From contig NZ_JBIPKI010000030.1 in NCBI RefSeq assembly GCF_044068515.1, positions 1 to 31,318 on the forward strand: a stretch of DNA of 31,318 nt. Reading direction: 5' to 3'. This stretch comes from Desulfurivibrio sp044068515 (GTDB taxonomy: Bacteria; Desulfobacterota; Desulfobulbia; Desulfobulbales; Desulfurivibrionaceae). A program made the translations under genes and the position numbers. The notes beneath the pieces were generated by a model. It was not told the origin of the DNA and did not search any database. It worked only from the letters and a program-made list of their open reading frames with translations. Below, one piece after another: positions 25,449 to 31,318 of the stretch (positions are counted from its first letter, which is position 1; each line of letters starts with the position of its first letter).

Positions 25449-26000
25449 TCAGGGCAGGCGACAGCATTCACTCAAGGCTCGGCCGGCTTGGGGCTCGCAG
25501 AAGGCAAAACCGACCAGGCAGGTGCCGGCCGGGAAGATGAGGCGGCGCCAGCGGACCCGGGCCCAGCCGCTTAAGCCCGGCCGGGGGGAATCGTCTCCGA
25601 GGACAAAGCGGACCGCGGCCCCGGCAGCCAGGGGCTGCTCGCTTTCGATGCGGAGCCCTCCCCGGCTCAGGTCAAGGGTCCAGGCCACTGGGGTTCGGCT
25701 TTCCTCGCCGGCGGCCGGGGTATCGGCGGGCCAGAACAGGTTCACCGCGAAACGCCGGGCCACCCGGCGATGGCGGCGGCGGCCCTTTGCCTGGAACAGG
25801 CCCCGCTGCCAGTTGAATTCCAACAGGCTATGGCAGCCCCGGAGGTACTGGGGGCAATGGGACCAGCGGCCGGTACGGCAGTATTGACCGACGTGCTCGG
25901 CCAGGGGAACGTAGAGGCCGCAAACGGTCATGGTGCAGATCCGCTCCCACTGGGGCCGAAAATAAGGGCAGCCCGGCAGCGGCTCGTGGTTTGCGTTCAT
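25449..26000 (-). CDS. PilZ-domain protein with N-terminal cysteine cluster
   Basis: Predicted cytoplasmic c-di-GMP receptor of 183 residues. The C-terminal PilZ domain (about 74-170) has the arginine motif RRVARR (78-83) and DLSRGG (110-115), which together form the known c-di-GMP binding signature. The N-terminal 60 residues contain six cysteines (11, 22, 27, 41, 49, 56), including the YCRTGRWSHCPQY segment; this arrangement could bind zinc or an iron-sulfur cluster. I chose ATG at 26000 because a GGGGGGAGG site lies just upstream. A frame extending 14 codons further runs into the 18-base palindrome and is less likely. It lies downstream of the sigma-54 activator gene on the same strand, behind its own sigma-54-type promoter. 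The output partner is unknown. Confidence 0.85.
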   Translation of the reverse strand: MNANHEPLPGCPYFRPQWERICTMTVCGLYVPLAEHVGQYCRTGRWSHCPQYLRGCHSLLEFNWQRGLFQAKGRRRHRRVARRFAVNLFWPADTPAAGEESRTPVAWTLDLSRGGLRIESEQPLAAGAAVRFVLGDDSPRPGLSGWARVRWRRLIFPAGTCLVGFAFCEPQAGRALSECCRLP

Positions 26001-26026
26001 CTCCCTCCCCCCGCAGATAAAATGAA

Positions 26027-26044
26027 ACATGCCGTACGGCATGT
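26027..26044. promoter_or_regulatory. 18-base perfect palindrome in the PilZ leader
   Basis: ACATGCCGTACGGCATGT is a perfect dyad located about +11 to +28 from the expected sigma-54 start site and 27 bases before the PilZ start codon. It may be an operator for a dimeric regulator or an RNA hairpin near the 5' end. Confidence 0.5.
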
Positions 26045-26064
26045 CTCGACTGAGGGGTAATCAA

Positions 26065-26080
26065 TGCAAAAACAATACCA
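26065..26080 (-). promoter_or_regulatory. Sigma-54-type promoter of the PilZ gene
   Basis: On the minus strand TGGTATTGTTTTTGCA carries GG and GC at exact -24/-12 spacing, an intact TTGCA -12 block and a T-rich spacer. The -24 block (TGGTAT) is less perfect. It begins 9 bases after the stop codon of the sigma-54 activator gene. The expected start is near 26054. Confidence 0.65.
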
Positions 26081-26089
26081 GGCCAAGGT

Positions 26090-27637
26090 TCAGCGGCCGG
26101 CGGTGGAGAGGCCGTAGCGCTTCAGCTTGTCGTAAAAGGTGGTTTTGCCCAGGCCCAGGGCCCGGGCGGCGCTCTGCGGGTTGGGGTGGCGGTCCAGGGC
26201 GATGGCCAGGATCTTGGCCTCGAATTCGGCCACGCTGGTCTTGAGAGGCTGCTCCAGCAGGCGTTTTTCAATCCGGTTGCCCACCTCCGGAGTCGGGCAG
26301 GCGGCCGGAGCAAGGCATTCGAAAGAGAGTTCCCGCTCGGTGATCACATTCTCCCGGGCCAGCAGCACCGCCCGCTTGATCACGTTTTCCAGCTCCCGGA
26401 TGTTGCCCGGCCAGTCATAGGCCAAAAGCCGATCGATGATCCGGTTGGGGAGGTAATCGATTTCCTTCTGGAAGGCGTGGCGGTATTTGCGGACGAAGTG
26501 GGTGATCAGGGGGATGATGTCTTCCCGCCGCTCCCGCAACGGAGGCAGGTGGATATTGATCACGTTGAGCCGGTAATAGAGATCGGCCCGGAACTTGCCG
26601 GCCTGGACGGCCGCGGCCAGATCGACGTTGGTGGCGGTAATCACCCGGACGTCGACCCGCACCGGCTGGTTGCCCCCGACCCGGACGAATTCGCCGCTCT
26701 CCAGGATCCGCAGCAGGGAAACCTGCATCCGGGGGCTGATGTCGCCGATCTCGTCGAGAAAAATCGTGGCCCGGTCGGCGATTTCAAATTTGCCCTGGCG
26801 GCGGGCGGCGGCGCCGGTGAAGGCCCCTTTTTCATAGCCGAAGAGATCGCTCTCCAGCAGGCTTTCCGCAACCGCGGCGCAGTTGAATTTGTAAAAGGGC
26901 CGATTCTTGCGGCGGCTGCGGCGGTGAATGAGATCGGCCACCAGTTCCTTGCCGGTGCCCGACTCGCCGGTGATCAGGATGGTGGTGTCGGAATCGGCCA
27001 CGTGGCGGATCAGATCCCGCAGTTCGCAAAACTTGCGGGACTTGCCCACCATGTTGTCTTCATAACGGGTATGGCGGGCCAGTTCCCGCTGCAGGACATT
27101 GACTTCCCGGCCCAGTTCGCGCCGCACCCTTTCGCTCTCCTTGAGATCCCGGATCTTCTGCTGGAGCACGGTTTCGATATCGCGGTTGATGGCGATAAGC
27201 TCCTCTTCCTGGCGTTTGCGCTGGGTAATGTCGCGCATCACCAGCATGACCAGTTGCTCGCCCTGGTAGCCCTGGAAGGGGACGTAATTGTACTCGACCA
27301 CCAGCTGGCCGATCCGGCGCTCGAGCTGGCCTTGGCAGTCCTGTGCCCCGGCGGAATTCTGCACCGGACAGCAGGGAGCGGTCCGGGGATCGCAGTCGAG
27401 AGCCTGGTGGCACATTTTGCCCCGGAGATCGCCAAAAATCCGGACCGCGCTCTGGTTCAGGTGTTCGATGACGAAATCTTCCCTGATCAGCAGGACCATC
27501 TCCGACATGATGTCGAAAAGGGCGTTGCGGTTTTGGCGCAGCCGTTCCACTTCCCGCTGAGACTTGCGGATTTCTGCTTGCAACGCCCCGGGGGAATATT
27601 TAGCTGCTTCGTCAAGGAGGTCCTTACGCTCTGCCAT
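26090..27637 (-). CDS. PAS-containing sigma-54-dependent activator
   Basis: Enhancer-binding protein of 515 residues without a receiver domain. A short coiled coil (about 18-40) leads into a PAS domain (about 38-140) containing a cysteine cluster: Cys76, 82, 89, 90 and 101. A second coiled coil (about 140-190) joins it to the AAA+ domain (about 195-425). That domain has Walker A GESGTGKE at 224-231, the sigma-54 loop GAFTGA at 271-276 and Walker B TIFLDEIGD. The Fis-type helix-turn-helix covers about 465-510. The sensor is probably the PAS domain and may respond to redox state, metal or a small ligand. The ribosome site (CAGGGGAG) is close to the ATG. It is divergent from the zinc-ribbon gene, and a sigma-54 promoter and PilZ gene follow directly, so those are the most obvious target. 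Confidence 0.93.
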   Translation of the reverse strand: MAERKDLLDEAAKYSPGALQAEIRKSQREVERLRQNRNALFDIMSEMVLLIREDFVIEHLNQSAVRIFGDLRGKMCHQALDCDPRTAPCCPVQNSAGAQDCQGQLERRIGQLVVEYNYVPFQGYQGEQLVMLVMRDITQRKRQEEELIAINRDIETVLQQKIRDLKESERVRRELGREVNVLQRELARHTRYEDNMVGKSRKFCELRDLIRHVADSDTTILITGESGTGKELVADLIHRRSRRKNRPFYKFNCAAVAESLLESDLFGYEKGAFTGAAARRQGKFEIADRATIFLDEIGDISPRMQVSLLRILESGEFVRVGGNQPVRVDVRVITATNVDLAAAVQAGKFRADLYYRLNVINIHLPPLRERREDIIPLITHFVRKYRHAFQKEIDYLPNRIIDRLLAYDWPGNIRELENVIKRAVLLARENVITERELSFECLAPAACPTPEVGNRIEKRLLEQPLKTSVAEFEAKILAIALDRHPNPQSAARALGLGKTTFYDKLKRYGLSTAGR

Positions 27638-28099
27638 CTCCCCTGTCCCATGCTCCGGCTGTCAAGTTGCCCAAATTCAGCGCAAGCCGAACGAACTGCC
27701 ATCAACAAAAGAAATCTTCCTTGGCCCACGACTGGCCGCAAGCAATACACCTACAGAAGTCAAGGAAAAGTGTTTGGCCTGGCCTCGGTTCATGCCGCCG
27801 GCAGTAAGGCTGGCCGAACCGCCAACCAGCCCGCCGCTCCGAGATAATTTTGGGTTTACTTTTTCATTTTATCACACGACTTATTGATAATCCAAACCAT
27901 GTTTGAATCTTTGCCAAGGTCAGGCGGCAAAAAAAAATGGGCCCGCATTGACCTCACCCTGTTTCTGCATTACATTCTCAAAAATTGATATTCCGTAGCC
28001 CGGCCAACGACACCGACCCTGGCCGGTTGCGCTCCCCGGGCTCGCCACAAAGCTCAAACCCTCTCCTAAAACCCTCTATTTGATACAGGAGTTACCCAG
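27638..28099. other. Divergent intergenic region between the activator and the zinc-ribbon gene
   Basis: No gene is supported. The middle (about 27840-27990) is clearly AT-richer than its surroundings and could suit DNA bending. The right part holds the zinc-ribbon promoter and a structured leader. No convincing promoter for the activator was found on the minus strand. Confidence 0.5.
27948..27976 (+). promoter_or_regulatory. Predicted sigma-70 promoter of the zinc-ribbon gene
   Basis: TTGACC (27948-27953), exactly 17 bases, then TACATT (27971-27976). Transcription from about 27983 gives a leader of about 115 bases containing a long-range stem (AGCCCGG at 27997 with CCGGGCT at 28036). Confidence 0.55.
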
Positions 28100-28765
28100 A
28101 TGATTGAAGATCGCACCGAACGCTGCCTGCGCCTGGCGCAGGAGGAACATTTCTGCCCCCACTGCCGGCAAAGACTGTCCTGTTGCGAAGCGCCCCCTTT
28201 CCATGTCGGCGACGGCCTGGGCTGGGGCACCGACATTCTCTTTATCTGCCTCAACGATGAATGTTCGCTTTACAGCAAAAGCTGGCAGGAATTCGAGGAT
28301 CGTTACGGTCACTCCGCCTCCTGTCGCTATGTCTTGTGCCCCGGCAACGACAAGGGGGAAAGCATGATGGTGGGCGGCAAGGACGCCTTCAAGGGATCGG
28401 AGATCAATATCGAAGAGCTGCAGCAGCAGAACCGCCGCTACGCCCGGGAAAAGGAGGCAACCGCCCAACTGGCAAGCTGCGTCGCCGAACAGGACCTGGA
28501 GCCGGTACTCTATCTCCTCACCGACGAACATGCCGACCCGCTGGCGCGCAAGCGGGCCTGCGAACTGCTGCTGGAGCTCAAGGACCTGGCCTGCATCGAT
28601 CCCTTGCGCAACCACAGCTTTCGCACCACCGACCTGGAACAGCAGGTTAACATGACCATCGTTGAACTGCTGCAATCCCTGCATCGCCGGGAATGCCCGG
28701 CCTGCTCGGAAATTATCAAGAGCCAGGCCAAGGTCTGCAAACACTGCGGCCACCAGGCTCAATAA
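28100..28765 (+). CDS. Zinc-ribbon protein of unknown function
   Basis: Soluble 221-residue protein with no signal peptide. Residues 15-80 are cysteine-rich (Cys19, 22, 28, 29, 50, 55, 75, 80) and include the segment VGDGLGWGTDILFICLND. The middle (about 100-190) is helical and resembles a short HEAT-like repeat (VLYLLTDEHADPLARKRACELLLEL). The C-terminus is a compact zinc ribbon, Cys199-x2-Cys202 and Cys213-x2-Cys216. An AGGAG site lies 8 bases before the ATG. It has its own promoter and is divergent from the PAS activator. I recognise the overall type from deltaproteobacterial genomes but know of no assigned function. Confidence 0.8.
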   Translation: MIEDRTERCLRLAQEEHFCPHCRQRLSCCEAPPFHVGDGLGWGTDILFICLNDECSLYSKSWQEFEDRYGHSASCRYVLCPGNDKGESMMVGGKDAFKGSEINIEELQQQNRRYAREKEATAQLASCVAEQDLEPVLYLLTDEHADPLARKRACELLLELKDLACIDPLRNHSFRTTDLEQQVNMTIVELLQSLHRRECPACSEIIKSQAKVCKHCGHQAQ

Positions 28766-28912
28766 GGACCGGGTTCCCGCCCGGCTTGCCAACTCAGGCC
28801 CGGCGGCTCGAGAACGAGCGGCCCCGGGTCGGGGGGGGACCAAAACATCGGCCCATCGACTGGCTCCGGCCTCCTCTAAAAGCAACCATGGGGCGGCAGT
28901 TACGATTTCCCC

Positions 28913-28941
28913 TTGCCAAAATGGGGCTAATTAGCTATATG
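28913..28941 (+). promoter_or_regulatory. Predicted sigma-70 promoter of tRNA-His
   Basis: TTGCCA (28913-28918), 17 bases, then TATATG (28936-28941). It lies about 45 bases upstream of the tRNA, consistent with a short precursor leader. Confidence 0.55.
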
Positions 28942-28990
28942 GATCATTCCGGTTCTCGTCGCTGCGGCGATCTGAAGACCGGTCCCTATG

Positions 28991-29067
28991 GTGGGCGTGG
29001 CTCAGTTGGTTAGAGCACCGGGTTGTGGCCCCGGAGGCCGTGGGTTCAAGTCCCATCGCTCACCCCA
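28991..29067 (+). tRNA. tRNA-His (anticodon GTG)
   Basis: A cloverleaf of 77 bases. Acceptor GTGGGCG pairs with CGCTCAC (one G-U). The anticodon stem CCGGG/CCCGG encloses loop TTGTGGC, giving anticodon GTG. The T-arm carries GGTTCAAGTCC. C73 and CCA are encoded, and the extra G(-1) typical of tRNA-His is encoded at 28990. It has its own promoter and a terminator 10 bases downstream. Confidence 0.96.
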
Positions 29068-29076
29068 GGAAAATTC

Positions 29077-29111
29077 GGGGGCTGCCGATTTTATCGGCAG
29101 CCCCCTTTTTT
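29077..29111 (+). terminator. Rho-independent terminator of tRNA-His
   Basis: A perfect 12-base stem (29077-29088 with 29094-29105) around a TTTTA loop is followed by six T. Because the stem lies just after the stop of the convergent BON gene, it may also slow transcription coming from the right. Confidence 0.95.
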
Positions 29112-29131
29112 ATTGACCGGACCGATAAAAA

Positions 29132-29725
29132 TCAGGGGTTCACCATGATCTGGTTTCTGACCTCCCGCACCCCCTCCATCCCGGCAGCGATCTCCCCTGC
29201 CCGGCTTTTCAGGGTGCTATCGGCCACCACCCCGTTGAGAAAGACCACCCCCTGGTAAACATCGACGTCGAGGCCCAGGGCCTTGACTTCTTCGTCCTCG
29301 AGCAGGGCGAGCTTGACCTTGGCCCCGGTGCGACGATCCGCCAGGGCTTCGCCCCAGGTCCGGGTTCCCACCTGCAGATTGTTGCGCACTTGCCGGGCTC
29401 CGTCCACCTCGGCGGCGATTGCGCCGGCCCGCTGCCTGATCTCCTCGCTGGCGACAAAACCGGACAGGTGAACCACCCCCTCGACCACATCCACGTCAAT
29501 CCGGCGGGCCGGCACCCCCCGTTCCCCGGCCAGCCTGAACTTGACCCGGGATGCGACGGTGGTGTCGTCAAGCTGCTGGCCCGCGGTCCGGTCATCGCGA
29601 TGGACCTTGTAGCCCGTGCCGACCCCCGCCCCGAACACCATGGGAGCGCAACCCGAACTCAAGACAACGGCCAGCAGGCCGACAAGCGCCCAGCCGCAGA
29701 GCGCCTGAATTTTTCTCTCTCTCAT
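29132..29725 (-). CDS. Lipoprotein with two BON domains
   Basis: Predicted periplasmic lipoprotein of 197 residues, OsmY/DolP-like. The signal peptide ends in a lipobox, LSSGC with Cys26, followed by Ala-Pro. Two BON domains occupy about 51-120 and 130-197; each has the GVVxLxGxV strand motif (VEGVVHLSGFV and YQGVVFLNGVV) and a closing VRNxLxV or VRNQIMV. Proteins of this type bind phospholipid and help keep the outer membrane intact. GAGG lies 7 bases before the ATG. It is divergent from ilvC. Confidence 0.9.
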   Translation of the reverse strand: MRERKIQALCGWALVGLLAVVLSSGCAPMVFGAGVGTGYKVHRDDRTAGQQLDDTTVASRVKFRLAGERGVPARRIDVDVVEGVVHLSGFVASEEIRQRAGAIAAEVDGARQVRNNLQVGTRTWGEALADRRTGAKVKLALLEDEEVKALGLDVDVYQGVVFLNGVVADSTLKSRAGEIAAGMEGVREVRNQIMVNP

Positions 29726-29755
29726 TTGGCTACCTCAATGCTTGCTGTTTTGCGG

Positions 29756-29784
29756 TTTACGGACCTTCATCTTTAGGGTATAAA
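29756..29784 (+). promoter_or_regulatory. Predicted sigma-70 promoter of ilvC
   Basis: TTTACG (29756-29761), 17 bases, then TATAAA (29779-29784). The -10 matches 5 of 6 bases. Transcription would start near 29791, 55 bases before the ilvC start. Confidence 0.5.
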
Positions 29785-29788
29785 GATG
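29768..29788. promoter_or_regulatory. Dyad overlapping the ilvC -10 element
   Basis: CATCTTTA (29768-29775) and TAAAGATG (29781-29788) form a perfect 8-base dyad around GGGTA. It covers the predicted -10 hexamer, so a protein bound there would block initiation. Confidence 0.4.
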
Positions 29789-29845
29789 GATTCGACTTTA
29801 TTCTCCAAGCAATAGCCCGGATCTCATTTTACGGAGGTATATTCC

Positions 29846-31318
29846 ATGGATCTCACTTTCAAATCAGATGTATTTGGCACCGAAACCCTGAAGCTGGCCG
29901 ACACCGAGGAACTGATCGTCCGCGGCGGCCGGGACAAATTTCCCTTGCTGGTCAAAGCCTTCGCCGGGATCAAGCAGATCGGGGTCATCGGCTGGGGCTC
30001 CCAGGGGCCGGCCCAGGCTCAGAACCTGCGGGATTCTTTAGCCGATACCGCTATCCGGGTCAAGATCGGTTTGCGCCCCGGCAGCTCCTCCCTGGCGGCG
30101 GCCCGGGAAGCCGGCTTCAATGAAGAGGCCGGCACCCTGGGGGAGATGCACCAGGTGATCAGGGAATCGGAAATGGTGCTGCTGCTGATTTCCGATTCCG
30201 CCCAGGCCGAACATTACCAGGAAGTTTTCGACAATCTCAAGCCGGGCGCCACCCTGGGCCTCTCGCACGGCTTTCTCCTGGGTTACCTGGAAAGCATCGG
30301 CAAGTATTTCCCCAAGAACGTCAACGTGATCGGGGTCTGCCCCAAGGGCATGGGACCTTCGGTGCGCCGCCTTTATGTTCAGGGCAAGCAGGTCAACGGG
30401 GCCGGGATCAACTGCAGCTTCGCGGTGGAACAGGACATCGACGGCAAAGCCACCGATCAGGCTTTGGGCTGGGCCGTGGCCGTGGGCGCGCCCTATATCT
30501 TCAAAACCACCCTGGGCCATGAATTCCGCAGCGACATCTTCGGCGAGCGGGGCATTCTGCTGGGAGCGGTTCACGGGATTGTTGAAATGCTTTACCGCCG
30601 CTATGTCATGGAGGAAGGCCGAGATGAAAAGCAGGCCTTTATCGATTCGGTGGAAACCATCACCGGGCCGATCAGCAAAACCATTTCCCATCGGGGCATT
30701 CGGGCCGTTTACGAACAGCTCGACGGCCCGGGCCGGGAAATTTTCGAGCGGGCTTACACCCACGCCTACAAACCGGCTTTCGATATCTTGCTGGAAATTT
30801 ATGACGAGGTTTCCAGCTGCAACGAAATCCGCAGCGTGATCATGGCCGGCCAGCGCAACGCCCGTTTTCCCATGGGCACCATCGACGGCACCCGGATGTG
30901 GCAGGTGGGCGAAAAGGTCCGGGCCGAACGCCAGGATAACATCGCCATCCATCCCTTCACCGCCGGCATCTACTGCGCCACGATGATGGCCCAGATCGAC
31001 CTGCTGATCGAAAAAGGCCACTGCCTGAGCGAAGTCGCCAACGAATCGGTGATCGAGGCGGTTGACTCCCTCAACCCCTACATGCATCACAAGGGCGTGG
31101 CCTTCATGGTGGACAACTGCTCCACCACCGCCCGGCTGGGCTCCCGAAAATGGGCCCCGCGCTTCGACTACAACCTCAACCAGCAGGCCCTGGTCGATTA
31201 TGACGCCGGCAAGCCCGCCAATCCGGCCCTGCTCAATGAATTCAAGACCCACAAGATCCACGAGGCCCTGGCGGCCTGCGCCAATCTGCGCCCCTCGGTG
31301 GATATCGCCTTTATCTGA
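29846..31318 (+). CDS. ilvC: Ketol-acid reductoisomerase, class II, plant-like
   Basis: Second step of branched-chain amino acid synthesis: Mg-dependent alkyl migration and NADPH reduction of acetolactate or acetohydroxybutyrate. It is complete at 490 residues, the long class II length. The Rossmann loop GWGSQG is at 49-54. Metal and substrate residues appear as Asp230 and Glu234 in SDIFGERGILLG, Glu400 and Glu404 in NESVIEAVDSLNP, and Ser426 in DNCSTTARLGSRK; their spacing matches the spinach enzyme apart from a deletion of about 7 residues. Long stretches (CPKGMGPSVRRLYVQGK, GAGIN, LLGAVHGIVE) resemble chloroplast enzymes more than E. coli IlvC. GGAGGT lies 7 bases before the ATG. The gene ends at the window edge; no ilvB or ilvN is visible. 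Confidence 0.97.
   Translation: MDLTFKSDVFGTETLKLADTEELIVRGGRDKFPLLVKAFAGIKQIGVIGWGSQGPAQAQNLRDSLADTAIRVKIGLRPGSSSLAAAREAGFNEEAGTLGEMHQVIRESEMVLLLISDSAQAEHYQEVFDNLKPGATLGLSHGFLLGYLESIGKYFPKNVNVIGVCPKGMGPSVRRLYVQGKQVNGAGINCSFAVEQDIDGKATDQALGWAVAVGAPYIFKTTLGHEFRSDIFGERGILLGAVHGIVEMLYRRYVMEEGRDEKQAFIDSVETITGPISKTISHRGIRAVYEQLDGPGREIFERAYTHAYKPAFDILLEIYDEVSSCNEIRSVIMAGQRNARFPMGTIDGTRMWQVGEKVRAERQDNIAIHPFTAGIYCATMMAQIDLLIEKGHCLSEVANESVIEAVDSLNPYMHHKGVAFMVDNCSTTARLGSRKWAPRFDYNLNQQALVDYDAGKPANPALLNEFKTHKIHEALAACANLRPSVDIAFI

Noticed and set aside
27638..27800. Sigma-54 promoter ahead of the PAS activator on the minus strand
   Set aside because: A TGGCAG and a TTGCG are present, but the GG-to-GC distance is five bases too long.
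26186..27847. 553-codon plus-strand open frame opposite the PAS activator
   Set aside because: The minus strand has intact Walker and GAFTGA motifs; the opposite frame is a GC-driven shadow running into the intergenic region.
30038..31261. 407-codon minus-strand open frame inside ilvC
   Set aside because: Complete overlap with a clear ketol-acid reductoisomerase; no motif or start signal of its own.

Overview
The window looks like a chromosomal segment of a GC-rich Gram-negative bacterium, most likely a Desulfobacterota (deltaproteobacterial) lineage. This is inferred from lipid A/Kdo genes, sigma-54 enhancer-binding proteins, a PilT ATPase, a Cys-rich PilZ protein and the general style of the proteins. 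No marker here fixes the genus. Most of the sequence is dense housekeeping DNA, with an accessory-looking stretch from about 22.6 to 29.7 kb. I saw no insertion sequence, phage gene, CRISPR array or rRNA.

Layout, left to right. (1) 1-540: an outward promoter at the left edge and tRNA-Glu(CTC) with its own promoter and terminator. (2) 682-2826 (minus): malQ followed by a Cys-motif flavodoxin-type reductase. (3) 3096-7309 (plus): a short RpoD-family sigma factor, then comEC. (4) 7434-8516 (minus): pilT. (5) 8779-12018 (plus): a PHP-domain phosphoesterase, an NtrC-type response regulator, a DUF948-type membrane protein and a YtxH-like protein. (6) 12117-17962 (minus): waaA-lpxK (ATGA overlap), lpxC with a strong terminator, and proC-nadK. 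(7) 18114-21343: rsmE (plus), murJ (minus), mogA (plus). (8) 21475-22539 (minus): purM, with a long leader. (9) 23197-25047 (plus): a lipoprotein with a six-repeat beta-propeller-like region and a C-terminal domain of unknown role, behind a near-consensus sigma-54 promoter. (10) 25449-27637 (minus): a PAS/AAA+/Fis sigma-54 activator, followed by a second sigma-54-type promoter and a Cys-rich PilZ protein. (11) 28100-28765 (plus): a zinc-ribbon protein. (12) 28991-31318: tRNA-His(GTG) with promoter and terminator, a two-BON-domain lipoprotein (minus), and a complete ilvC whose product resembles the plant-type long ketol-acid reductoisomerase.

How the genes fit together. waaA, lpxK and lpxC belong to Kdo-lipid A synthesis, and murJ to peptidoglycan precursor export, so much of the middle serves envelope building. 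comEC and pilT could serve DNA uptake and pilus retraction. The part most worth following up is 22.7-28.8 kb. There, two independent -24/-12 promoters sit beside a sigma-54 activator whose PAS region carries a cysteine cluster. One promoter drives a predicted c-di-GMP-binding protein with its own N-terminal cysteine cluster, and the other drives a predicted surface lipoprotein. A redox- or metal-sensing activator controlling a PilZ effector and a surface propeller protein is my hypothesis; the promoters, motifs and gene order are what the sequence shows.
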